Shown piece after piece: positions 22,535-29,524 of a stretch of DNA of 41,855 nucleotides. This stretch comes from Candidatus Woesearchaeota archaeon. GTDB lineage: Archaea > Nanobdellota > Nanobdellia > Woesearchaeales > WJKL01. The position numbers and the translations under genes are program-made. Position 1 is the stretch's first letter. Every line of letters starts with the position of its first letter. The notes under the pieces are model-generated. The model did no database searches. It saw only the letters and a list, made by a program, of their open reading frames with translations, and was not told where the DNA came from. The DNA lies in contig WJJM01000016.1 in the NCBI GenBank assembly GCA_014729675.1, positions 1-41,855 of the forward strand, given 5' to 3'.

Positions 22535-24424
22535 ATGGCAGATATAATTAAAGAGATTTTGAAGGAGATGCCTGCTGGCAAGATTTCAGATGCCAGCTTT
22601 GAAGGCGCAAATATAGTGCTGTATACAAAAGATGCAGACTTTTTCTTAGACAACAGAGGGATAATCAAGGAAGCTGTTGACAAGTTCAAGAAAAGGATAG
22701 AGCTCAGGCCTGATCCTGATATAACTATGGAGCCTGAAAAGGCTGAAAAAGAGATAAAAAAGCTGGTGGGAAAAGATGCTGGCATAGGAAATGTTAATTT
22801 CGATCCTCAGAGAAGTATGGTTATAATAGAAGCTGAAAAGCCAGGTCTGGCTATAGGAAAACAAGGAGAGCTCCTGAGGGAGATAAGGGCTAAAACACAC
22901 TGGGTTCCTTTGGTTAGAAGAACTCCAGCTATAAAAAGCAAGATAATAGACGAGATAAGGGCAGTACTATACAAAGAGTCAGATTACAGGAGGAAATTTC
23001 TTGACAAGACCGGACATAGGGTATATGACGGCTGGCTCAGAGAGAAGAAAGAAGAATGGATAAGGATGAGCTTCTTAGGAGGAGCAAGAGAAGTCGGAAG
23101 GTCATGCTTGTTTTTGCAGACCCCTGAATCAAGGGTTATGCTTGACTGCGGAGTAAATGTAGCTTCATGGGACAATGCATACCCTTATCTTGAGGTTCCT
23201 GAATTCAATATAAAGCAGCTGGACGCTGTTATAATAACCCATTCCCATCTTGACCATATCGGATTTGTACCATATCTTTTCAAGTTTGGCTATAAGGGGC
23301 CTGTATATATGACTGCACCTACAAGGGATGTAGGTTCTTTGCTTTTGCTGGATTATATCAAGATAATGAGAGCAGAGGGAAAAGAGCCGATATTTGAGAC
23401 AGAAGATGTAAAAGAGATGGTAAAGCACACTATCACTCTGGATTATGAGGAAGTTACAGATATCACTCCTGATGTAAGGATAACGATGTACAATTCAGGG
23501 CACATACTTGGCTCATCTGAAGTTCATATGCACGTAGGAAATGGCCTTCATAATATAGTCTATACAGGAGATATGAAATACGGAAGGACTGCATTGCTTG
23601 AAGCTGCAAATACAAGATTCCCAAGAGTTGAGACGTTGATAATGGAGGCTACATACGGAGGAAAAGATAATGTGCTTCCTCCTCAGAGAGAAGCTGATGA
23701 TAAGCTTAAAAATGTGATAAAAGAGACAGTAGAGAGGGGAGGGAAGATACTGATGCCTACTCTTGGATCAGGAAGAGCACAGGAAGTTCTGGTGATGATA
23801 GAATCAATGGTAAGGAACAAGGAGCTTAAAGAGATTCCAGTCTACATAGACGGAATGGTATGGGACATTACAGCTATACACACTGCTTATCCTGAATTTC
23901 TTAATTCCACTGTAAGAAAACAGATATTCCACAAGGACCAAAATCCTTTTTTAAGCCCTATATTCAAAAGGGTTGGAAGCAAGAAAGAGAGAAAGCAGCT
24001 TATAGAAGAAAAAGGGCCATGTATAATATTGGCAACTTCAGGTATGCTTGTAGGAGGGCCTTCTGTAGAGTATCTTAAGAATCTGGCTGACAATCCTAAA
24101 AATACACTTATCTTTACATGCTATCAGGGAGAAGGATCGCTTGGGCAGAGGATACAGAGAGGACAGAAAGAGCTGATATTCCAGGAAGGCGGAAAGCAGG
24201 AGATGACTGAGCTTAAGATGGAAGTGCACAAGCTTGAGATTACAGCGCATTCAGACAGGAGACAGCTGACAAATTTTGTCTACAGATGCAGCCCAAAGCC
24301 GAAGAAGGTCATAGTGAATCACGGAGAGAACTCAAGATGTCTGGACCTTGCTTCTTCACTTCATAAGATGAATCGTATAGAGACAAATGCTCCAAGAGAC
24401 CTGGACAGCATAAGGTTGAAGTAG
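22535..24424 (+). CDS. aCPSF1/FttA, KH-MBL-beta-CASP transcription termination RNase
   Basis: The archaeal homolog of CPSF73 (aCPSF1, also named FttA), which cleaves nascent RNA at U-rich sites and terminates transcription. The 629-residue chain has N-terminal KH-type domains (ending near GLAIGKQGELLREIRAKTHW), the metallo-beta-lactamase core with THSHLDHIG (near 235-241), GHILGSSEVH, VYTGD, EATYGG, and the beta-CASP part with CYQGEGSLGQR, EITAHSDRR and VNHGE. All metal ligands look present. The ATG at 22535 is preferred over an upstream TTG at 22526. U-tract terminators occur after several genes here, consistent with its role. Confidence 0.96.
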   Translation: MADIIKEILKEMPAGKISDASFEGANIVLYTKDADFFLDNRGIIKEAVDKFKKRIELRPDPDITMEPEKAEKEIKKLVGKDAGIGNVNFDPQRSMVIIEAEKPGLAIGKQGELLREIRAKTHWVPLVRRTPAIKSKIIDEIRAVLYKESDYRRKFLDKTGHRVYDGWLREKKEEWIRMSFLGGAREVGRSCLFLQTPESRVMLDCGVNVASWDNAYPYLEVPEFNIKQLDAVIITHSHLDHIGFVPYLFKFGYKGPVYMTAPTRDVGSLLLLDYIKIMRAEGKEPIFETEDVKEMVKHTITLDYEEVTDITPDVRITMYNSGHILGSSEVHMHVGNGLHNIVYTGDMKYGRTALLEAANTRFPRVETLIMEATYGGKDNVLPPQREADDKLKNVIKETVERGGKILMPTLGSGRAQEVLVMIESMVRNKELKEIPVYIDGMVWDITAIHTAYPEFLNSTVRKQIFHKDQNPFLSPIFKRVGSKKERKQLIEEKGPCIILATSGMLVGGPSVEYLKNLADNPKNTLIFTCYQGEGSLGQRIQRGQKELIFQEGGKQEMTELKMEVHKLEITAHSDRRQLTNFVYRCSPKPKKVIVNHGENSRCLDLASSLHKMNRIETNAPRDLDSIRLK

Positions 24425-24458
24425 GATTTCTAATTTTTTTCCTTCATTTTCAGGAAAG

Positions 24459-24530
24459 ATTTATATAGTGGGTATGAGTGCATAGTAAAAAAGAGTTCTA
24501 AAAATTGGTGTTAGTATAGGGGGTAGTTTA
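24459..24530 (+). promoter_or_regulatory. promoter and SD leader of the first signal-peptidase-like gene
   Basis: TATA-like ATTTATATA (about 24459-24467) is followed by a leader of about 40 nt with a purine-rich AGGGGG SD (24518-24523) 7 nt before the ATG at 24531. Confidence 0.45.
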
Positions 24531-25034
24531 ATGTATCTAAAGGGCGGTTCAATATCCAGGATAATTGTATTTATTTTGTTATTTACAGCTGGGTTTTTTG
24601 CTGGTGATGTTATCAGCTATGCAGGGAGTTTTGACAATGTGAAGCCTTTTTCTTTATCTTCAAATGAGGTTAATTCACCGTTTGACCATATAAAGGAAGA
24701 GGATATAGATGTGCTTATGGACAAGGTTGTTATCAATGTTGAGAAGCCTACATGGGCAAGGTTTGCTGATACAAATTCAATGGATCCGATAATAGACAAA
24801 GGAGCCAATTCTATAGAAGTAAAACCTTTGTCTGAAAAAGATGTGCATATTGGAGATATAGTCTCTTACAATGCAAGGTTTACAGACGGGGTTGTCATAC
24901 ACAGGGTCATTGATATCAAAGAGGATGAAAAAGGGCTGTATTATGTTATGAAAGGGGACAACAATGAGAATGAAGACCCTGAGAGGGTAAGATTTGAACA
25001 GCTCAAAGGAGTAGTTATCGCTGTTGTCTATTGA
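24531..25034 (+). CDS. signal peptidase I-like protein (S26), paralog 1
   Basis: 167 residues: one N-terminal membrane segment (IIVFILLFTAGFFAGDVI) and a C-terminal domain with the S26B layout. The catalytic Ser is in TNSMDP (S83), followed 41 residues later by VVIHRVI (H124, which replaces the bacterial Lys in archaeal and ER enzymes) and the GDN motif (about 142-144). It should cut signal peptides on the outer face of the membrane. The sequence between the membrane segment and the Ser is longer than in minimal archaeal enzymes. It has an SD leader. A close paralog lies 500 bp downstream, across an antisense gene. Confidence 0.85.
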   Translation: MYLKGGSISRIIVFILLFTAGFFAGDVISYAGSFDNVKPFSLSSNEVNSPFDHIKEEDIDVLMDKVVINVEKPTWARFADTNSMDPIIDKGANSIEVKPLSEKDVHIGDIVSYNARFTDGVVIHRVIDIKEDEKGLYYVMKGDNNENEDPERVRFEQLKGVVIAVVY

Positions 25035-25428
25035 GTGTGCTGTAAACTTTACTTATGTATCTGCTTATCTTTCTGATATCTGTCTTATCTCCAAGTTTTC
25101 TTTCTAAGACTGAATTAGGTGATTCTATAGAGTTAAGGAGGACTTTTTCTACATCTTCTTCTTTATGCAGCAGATATCCTTTTATCTCTTCTAAAGGGAC
25201 TTTTCTTTCTGTCTTGAATTCTGTTTTGTATCTTTCAGGGATTGCAACTATACATGGAACAGAATCTTTTCCTTTCTTTCCTGCAAAATAAAAGCTGTTT
25301 TCTATAGCTTCAGAAAGATCATGATAGAACCTGAAACTGTTTATATAATGCATGTCCCCTATATCACCCATAAGATCATAGACTGTAGTTCCTCTGAAGA
25401 TTGCTTTTTTGACCATATCTTTGTCCAT
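25015..25428 (-). CDS. hypothetical protein, 137 aa
   Basis: Not recognised. A mixed alpha/beta protein (VKKAIFRGTTVYDLMGDIGD, SVPCIVAIPERYKTEFKT) with a Lys/Glu-rich second half (EEIKGYLLHKEEDVEKVLLN). No signal or membrane segment. It lies between the two signal-peptidase-like paralogs on the opposite strand, overlapping the 3' end of the first by 20 nt, and is divergent from the second. CTTTTTAAATGC is about 30 nt upstream, giving a leaderless promoter. Confidence 0.6.
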   Translation of the reverse strand: MDKDMVKKAIFRGTTVYDLMGDIGDMHYINSFRFYHDLSEAIENSFYFAGKKGKDSVPCIVAIPERYKTEFKTERKVPLEEIKGYLLHKEEDVEKVLLNSIESPNSVLERKLGDKTDIRKISRYISKVYSTLNRQQR

Positions 25429-25499
25429 CTTGCCCTGTATTTTATATGCATTTAAAAAGATTATTCTTTTACTCTTTCTTAGTAGTTAAAAACAAAAGC

Positions 25500-25508
25500 T
25501 TTATAAAT
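25500..25508 (+). promoter_or_regulatory. TATA box of the second signal-peptidase-like gene
   Basis: TTTATAAAT lies 21-29 nt before the ATG at 25529; leaderless, unlike its paralog. Confidence 0.55.
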
Positions 25509-25528
25509 GATTAATACTATTATCAACT

Positions 25529-26059
25529 ATGAAAAAGGCTGGATTTTTTTTAAAAAACAGTGTACTTTTGTTTGCTTTGGCAGGCTTAAGTGTGTTTTTA
25601 CTTGGCTGGATGTCAAATTCTTTTGTTTCTGATTATGATAATCTTGAGAAGCCTTTTTATCAGAATATCCTAAGGCCAGGAGTTCCTTTTGAGCAGAAAT
25701 CCCCTGCAGATCACATAAAAAAGGAGCAGATACATGTTTATGAAGATAAGATAGTCATAGACCTTGAGGGAGCTTCATGGGGAGAATTTACAGATACAAA
25801 CAGCATGGATCCTTTTATAGATGCAGGGGCAAATTCATTTGAGATAAAGCCGCAGTCAACTGAAGATATAAATGTCGGAGATGTTATATCCTATGTTCCT
25901 AAAGATAGAAAAGATATCATAATCCACAGAGTTATAGAGACAGGAGAAGATGAACTAGGATGGTATGCTATAGTCAAAGGAGACAATCTTTCAAGAGCAG
26001 ACCCTGGAAAAATAAGGTTTGAGCAGATAAAAGGACTGCTTGTAGGGGTCATATATTAA
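25529..26059 (+). CDS. signal peptidase I-like protein (S26), paralog 2
   Basis: 176 residues, similar to the gene at 24531 along its length: membrane segment NSVLLFALAGLSVFLLGWM, then DHIKKEQIHVYEDKIVIDLE (compare DHIKEEDIDVLMDKVVINVE in paralog 1), TNSMDPFID (Ser 92), IIIHRVIE (His 133, again 41 residues later) and VKGDN. Both copies keep the catalytic pair, so neither is an obvious pseudoenzyme. Two S26 paralogs in tandem suggest division of labour, for example between secreted proteins and surface or pilin-like precursors. It is followed one base later by a small gene, then a coiled-coil gene. Confidence 0.85.
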   Translation: MKKAGFFLKNSVLLFALAGLSVFLLGWMSNSFVSDYDNLEKPFYQNILRPGVPFEQKSPADHIKKEQIHVYEDKIVIDLEGASWGEFTDTNSMDPFIDAGANSFEIKPQSTEDINVGDVISYVPKDRKDIIIHRVIETGEDELGWYAIVKGDNLSRADPGKIRFEQIKGLLVGVIY

Positions 26060-26060
26060 G

Positions 26061-26396
26061 ATGGCATTTGGCAGTAAAAAACAGGAAGAAAAAAATGAAG
26101 GCATATATGTTGCTTACATAGGCAAACCTGTGAGAGTACATTCAGCCAACACAAATAACGGGATAAATTATGGCATTGTTGAGCATACTGACTATGATAA
26201 GACTCTGCTAAAACTATGTTTGATAGATGAGCCGCTTGATGATAAGCATAACTGCAGATTAGAAGATAAGATTGCCACGACTATAGACACTAAAACTATA
26301 ACAAAGATGGAGCCTCTAACTGAAGGATATATCGAAAAGTATATAGACTATGTCAATTCAAATCCAGAAAAGAAAGATGGAACAAAAGAAAGATGA
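26061..26396 (+). CDS. hypothetical protein, 111 aa
   Basis: Not recognised. The start lies one base after the signal-peptidase stop (TAAGATG). The chain has a charged N-terminus (FGSKKQEEKNEG), then a beta-rich stretch (IYVAYIGKPVRVHSA, GIVEHTDYDKTLLKLCLIDE) resembling a small SH3-like or OB-like barrel, and a C-terminal helical tail. No signal peptide. It overlaps the next gene by 4 nt (ATGA), so the three genes 25529-27298 are probably one transcription unit. Confidence 0.65.
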   Translation: MAFGSKKQEEKNEGIYVAYIGKPVRVHSANTNNGINYGIVEHTDYDKTLLKLCLIDEPLDDKHNCRLEDKIATTIDTKTITKMEPLTEGYIEKYIDYVNSNPEKKDGTKER

Positions 26397-27298
26397 AACC
26401 GCAAACGCCTTTTGAATTTTTTAAGAAAGCCATGGAATCTGATTCTCAGGAAAGGATGGATGAGATAATAGGCCAGGGACTTAAAGAACTTGAGAAAGAT
26501 GAGGGGTTTGTATTTCTTCAAAGAGTAAAAAATCTGAAAAAAGATGAAGAGTTTCTGGATAAAAAGCTTGAGGATATAGACAGAGAAGGGATAGAGATAA
26601 TTACAGAATATGATGATCTCGGCAAGAAGTTCTCTTCGCTTGACTCTAAGAACAGAAAAAAGGCAATGGATTATACTGAATTTTCTTATAAGCTTGCAGA
26701 TATATATGAGCAGCTTGCTGATGAGTTCCTTGGATTTAAGGGAGATGAAAGAAGCTCAGACATATATCTTATATCTGCAGAAAGAACGATCAAGAGAGCA
26801 TTAAACTCAAATCACATCTTAGGGGTCACAAACAGTGTATCTGGTTCCACATACAGGCAGACAAAGGCAGACATCGAGAAGATGAAAGATTATTTTTTTC
26901 TTAGAAGGCAAAGTCCTTTGACATGGAGATATGAGATGAACATACGCGAATGCAGGAAAGGGATGGAATCTGCAGCAAAAAGAGAAGACTATAATATGGC
27001 TGCACTTCTCAAAGAAAGGATAGATTTTCTTAATCATAAAAAGGATGAGCTGTATGAAAGACACAATGACATGATAGGAAAGATTGTCAGCATACCAGAA
27101 GCAGTTGGAAAGCTAAGGGTATTTTATGGTGTTATGAAGGAAAAAAGAAAAGCAGAAAAGTTCAACCGCGAGCATGCTGCAGCTCTTGCAGAATATGATA
27201 ATCTGTGGAAAAAACATGATGCTGCAAACGAAAAATTTGAAAATAACCTTGCAGCTGTTGAGAAGACTATAGAAGATTATGATAATGGGAAGTTTTAG
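26393..27298 (+). CDS. coiled-coil protein with a UVR-like motif
   Basis: A 301-residue, almost entirely helical, Lys/Glu-rich protein with long coiled-coil segments (VKNLKKDEEFLDKKLEDIDR, FEFFKKAMESDSQERMDEII). Residues about 184-212 resemble the UVR motif (RKGMESAAKREDYNMAALLK plus ERIDFL), the helical hairpin used in UvrB/UvrC, ClpC and McsA for protein contacts. There is no membrane segment. It overlaps the preceding gene by 4 nt, and its end opens the 263-bp gap with the dispersed repeat. The function is unknown; a scaffold or adaptor role linked to the membrane peptidase operon is inference. Confidence 0.65.
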   Translation: MKPQTPFEFFKKAMESDSQERMDEIIGQGLKELEKDEGFVFLQRVKNLKKDEEFLDKKLEDIDREGIEIITEYDDLGKKFSSLDSKNRKKAMDYTEFSYKLADIYEQLADEFLGFKGDERSSDIYLISAERTIKRALNSNHILGVTNSVSGSTYRQTKADIEKMKDYFFLRRQSPLTWRYEMNIRECRKGMESAAKREDYNMAALLKERIDFLNHKKDELYERHNDMIGKIVSIPEAVGKLRVFYGVMKEKRKAEKFNREHAAALAEYDNLWKKHDAANEKFENNLAAVEKTIEDYDNGKF

Positions 27299-27368
27299 TT
27301 AATGTTTCTTTTTTATTGTTTTAATATTTGAATCTTAGAACACTATTGGTTATTAATTAAAAATCATA

Positions 27369-27441
27369 ATCTCTAGGTCAACAAGTTGCCCTGCGATCAG
27401 GATTTTCAATCCTAATCTATAACGCTCACTGTGTTCGCTAA
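27369..27441 (+). repeat. fourth copy of the dispersed repeat
   Basis: About 73 bp nearly identical to 13107-13179: ATCTCTAGGTCAACA, AGTTGCCCTGCGAT, CAGGATTTTCAATCCTAAT and TATAACGCTC are shared, with one indel and a handful of substitutions. It lies 70 bp after a same-strand stop codon, a position like that of the first locus. The right inverted end seen at 13411 is not found here. The remainder of the 27299-27561 gap shows only AT-rich sequence and the map promoter. Confidence 0.8.
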
Positions 27442-27529
27442 TCTTACCATCCATGCAAAGGCATAGAATTCTAATCATATCTAAGCTGGGTTCTAATCCT
27501 GCTTCATCTAGGTTATAGCTAAAAAACAA

Positions 27530-27541
27530 AAATTTAAATAA
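27530..27541 (+). promoter_or_regulatory. TATA box of map
   Basis: AAATTTAAATAA lies 21-32 nt before the ATG at 27562; leaderless. Confidence 0.5.
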
Positions 27542-27561
27542 TCCTGTTATAAGCTTAGTTT

Positions 27562-28452
27562 ATGGAAGAAGAAGAGCTTGAAAAGTTAAGGAAAGCCGGG
27601 AAGATAGCTGCTGAGGCTTTGAAGTATGCAAAGTCATTGATAAAGCCTGGGGCTTCTTTGTTGGATGTTACTAAGAAGGTTGAAGAGAAAATAGTCCAGA
27701 TGGGAGGAGGTTTTGCTTTTCCTGCTCAGTTCAGCTGTAATGATATAGCTGCCCATTACTGTGCTGAAGCTGATGATGATATAATATTTGATAAACAGCT
27801 TGTCTCTGTTGATATAGGTGTTGAGGTTGATGGATTTATAGGGGACAATGCAATGACTGTAGACCTTTCCGGGGAAAATTCTGAATTGGTACAGGCTTCA
27901 AGAGATGCTTTGGAGAATGCTTTGAAGCTGATAAAGCCTGGAGCGAAACTTGGAGAGATAGGAAAAGCTATACAGGATGCGATCACTTCAAGAGGTTTTG
28001 CACCTGTAAGGAATCTTTCAGGCCATGGATTAGGAGAATATAAGATACATACAAAGCCTACAATCCCAAATTATGATAATGGAGATGAGACTGAATTAAA
28101 AGAAGGAGATGTCATAGCTATAGAGCCATTTGCTTCTGCAGGAGCTGGCGTTGTTTATGAGTCAAGCCCTGCTTCTGTGTTTGAGCTTATAGAGAAAAAG
28201 CCAGTGAGGAATATGTTTACAAGAAAGATTCTTAAGGAGATAGAGGGATATAAGGATCTGCCTTTTTGCAGGAGATGGCTTGTAGATAAGTTTGGAGAAG
28301 CGAAAGTTAATTTTGCTCTTCGCGAGCTTAAGAATATAGGTGTTATAAGAGAGTATCCTCCTTTAGTGGATCAAAGCCATGGGTTAGTTTCACAGGCTGA
28401 GAAAAGCCTTATAGTAACTGAAGATGGATGCGAAGTTTTGACTGATTATTAA
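27562..28452 (+). CDS. map: methionine aminopeptidase, type II
   Basis: Removes the initiator Met from nascent proteins. The 296-residue chain has the pita-bread fold markers: AAHYCAEADDD (substrate His), DIGVEVDGFIGDNAMT (two metal Asp), LSGHGLGEYKIH (metal His), AIEPFASAGAGVV (metal Glu) and the final SQAEKSLIVTEDG (metal Glu). The insertion after the fourth ligand (KILKEIEGYKDLPFCRRWLV) is the type II helical subdomain typical of archaea and eukaryotic MetAP2. Leaderless promoter at 27530. Its stop overlaps the convergent gene by 4 nt. Confidence 0.97.
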   Translation: MEEEELEKLRKAGKIAAEALKYAKSLIKPGASLLDVTKKVEEKIVQMGGGFAFPAQFSCNDIAAHYCAEADDDIIFDKQLVSVDIGVEVDGFIGDNAMTVDLSGENSELVQASRDALENALKLIKPGAKLGEIGKAIQDAITSRGFAPVRNLSGHGLGEYKIHTKPTIPNYDNGDETELKEGDVIAIEPFASAGAGVVYESSPASVFELIEKKPVRNMFTRKILKEIEGYKDLPFCRRWLVDKFGEAKVNFALRELKNIGVIREYPPLVDQSHGLVSQAEKSLIVTEDGCEVLTDY

Positions 28453-28751
28453 TACTTCTTTAATATCTCTAATATTTCTGCACAGTCTTCGCTTCCAAGA
28501 GAAGAATGAATTGTTACTTTACCTTTTTCTGCATAATCGTTGTAATGTTTTGTTATATATCTTTTGAAAGCAGATGAATATGAATCCAATGAGCTGTGGT
28601 CCATGCTATGTTTTGTTATGTATTTTTGAACAGCACTGTTTATAGTCTCTTTATTTCTTCCTGCAAAGTTTTTGAACAGGTTGATTTCTTTTGTTGTTAA
28701 AGGTTCTATGTTTTCAAGCTTTTGCTGTAGTGTAGCTAATTTTGGTTTCAT
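28449..28751 (-). CDS. hypothetical protein, 100 aa
   Basis: Not recognised. A helical 100-residue protein (KLATLQQKLENIEPLTTKEI, SYSSAFKRYITKHYNDYAEK) ending in a short strand-helix (VTIHSSLGSEDCAEILEILK). It overlaps the 3' end of the next upstream gene on the same strand by 38 nt, so the two are translationally linked. The pattern of a small helical protein after another helical protein of similar length recalls a two-gene regulatory pair, but no motif supports a toxin-antitoxin call. Confidence 0.55.
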   Translation of the reverse strand: MKPKLATLQQKLENIEPLTTKEINLFKNFAGRNKETINSAVQKYITKHSMDHSSLDSYSSAFKRYITKHYNDYAEKGKVTIHSSLGSEDCAEILEILKKY

Positions 28752-29088
28752 ATTCTTCCTCTTGTTTTTTTAGAAGCTTGCTGAAATTCTTTAGAAATCT
28801 GTTTGTGCATATAGAATCCTGATAATTGGCGATATGATTTATTATGACCTCATCTATCAGTTCTTTTGCATCTTCATCTGACATATCCTTTGCCTGCCTA
28901 TATCTTCCTGAAAGACTTTTATCCTTTCTTGCAGAATCGTACATCAAAGCACTTACTGTTTTTCTTAAAATATCTTTTGAATAAGGATTGTCTTCTATCT
29001 CTTTAACTAATGAATTTGTCTCTGCTGGCTCTAATGTAACGCCGTGCAGCTTTTTATCTATTGTTTGATATAATCTCTTGTAGGTCAT
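28714..29088 (-). CDS. hypothetical protein, 124 aa
   Basis: Not recognised. A helical, charged protein: MTYKRLYQTIDKKLHGVTLE, YSKDILRKTVSALMYDSARK, DEDAKELIDEVIINHIANYQ. The ATG at 29088 is chosen because a minus-strand TTTATATA is centred about 25 nt upstream; an in-frame ATG at 29106 would prepend MFYILI and fall within the promoter. It is the first gene of a two-gene unit with the one at 28449 and is divergent from the gene at 29173. Confidence 0.58.
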   Translation of the reverse strand: MTYKRLYQTIDKKLHGVTLEPAETNSLVKEIEDNPYSKDILRKTVSALMYDSARKDKSLSGRYRQAKDMSDEDAKELIDEVIINHIANYQDSICTNRFLKNFSKLLKKQEEEYETKISYTTAKA

Positions 29089-29172
29089 TATTAATATATA
29101 GAACATATATACTATATAAATTTTACTGAAATTTTAGTTAGTTTTATAAACAGAGTTTTATTATAGTTTTTT

Positions 29173-29457
29173 ATGGCACTTGTGGGAATAGTAAATAAAT
29201 TAGAAAAGGAAAAGATTGAATTAGTTATGAGAGATACAAAGAAAAAGATGATCATAGAAAAGCCCAAAGGAAAAAGAGATCCTATCTATGACAAACTTGA
29301 AAAGGATGAAGCTGTCTTTGTACAGGAAAATAAATTAGTGACTTCTTTTAATTCAGGGCAGCAAGATTATTATCTTAGCAATGTGTTTAACAAAGAAAAA
29401 ATTGGGTTAACATATTACAGAAGAAGAATCTATAATGATTGTGTAGGACAACACTGA
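29173..29457 (+). CDS. hypothetical protein, 94 aa
   Basis: Not recognised. A Lys-rich, strand-heavy small protein (MALVGIVNKLEKEKIELVMR, VFVQENKLVTSFNSGQQDYY) ending in a basic, aromatic segment (GLTYYRRRIYNDCVGQH). TATA GTTTTATAAA (29141-29150) is 23-32 nt upstream, making it leaderless. It is short, without signal or membrane segment, and is divergent from the helical gene pair at 28449-29088. The function is unknown. Confidence 0.55.
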   Translation: MALVGIVNKLEKEKIELVMRDTKKKMIIEKPKGKRDPIYDKLEKDEAVFVQENKLVTSFNSGQQDYYLSNVFNKEKIGLTYYRRRIYNDCVGQH

Positions 29458-29513
29458 TTTTAGAAATGTTTTTATATAGTTAGTTGTTCTTTATTGTAAA
29501 ATACTTAAAAACC

Positions 29514-29519
29514 GAGGTG
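29514..29519 (+). promoter_or_regulatory. SD site of the LamG surface protein gene
   Basis: GAGGTG lies 5 nt before the ATG at 29525; a TATA-like TTTTTATATA is at about 29469-29478, leaving a leader of some 20-25 nt. Confidence 0.5.
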
Positions 29520-29524
29520 TATAA

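Noticed and set aside
27484-27500. T-arm of a tRNA (GGTTCTAATCC)
   Set aside because: Position 57 is not a purine, the stem pairs poorly, and no matching acceptor stem, D-arm or anticodon arm is found upstream.
28449-29088. Toxin-antitoxin pair
   Set aside because: Two small overlapping helical genes fit the layout, but no toxin or antitoxin motif is visible in either.
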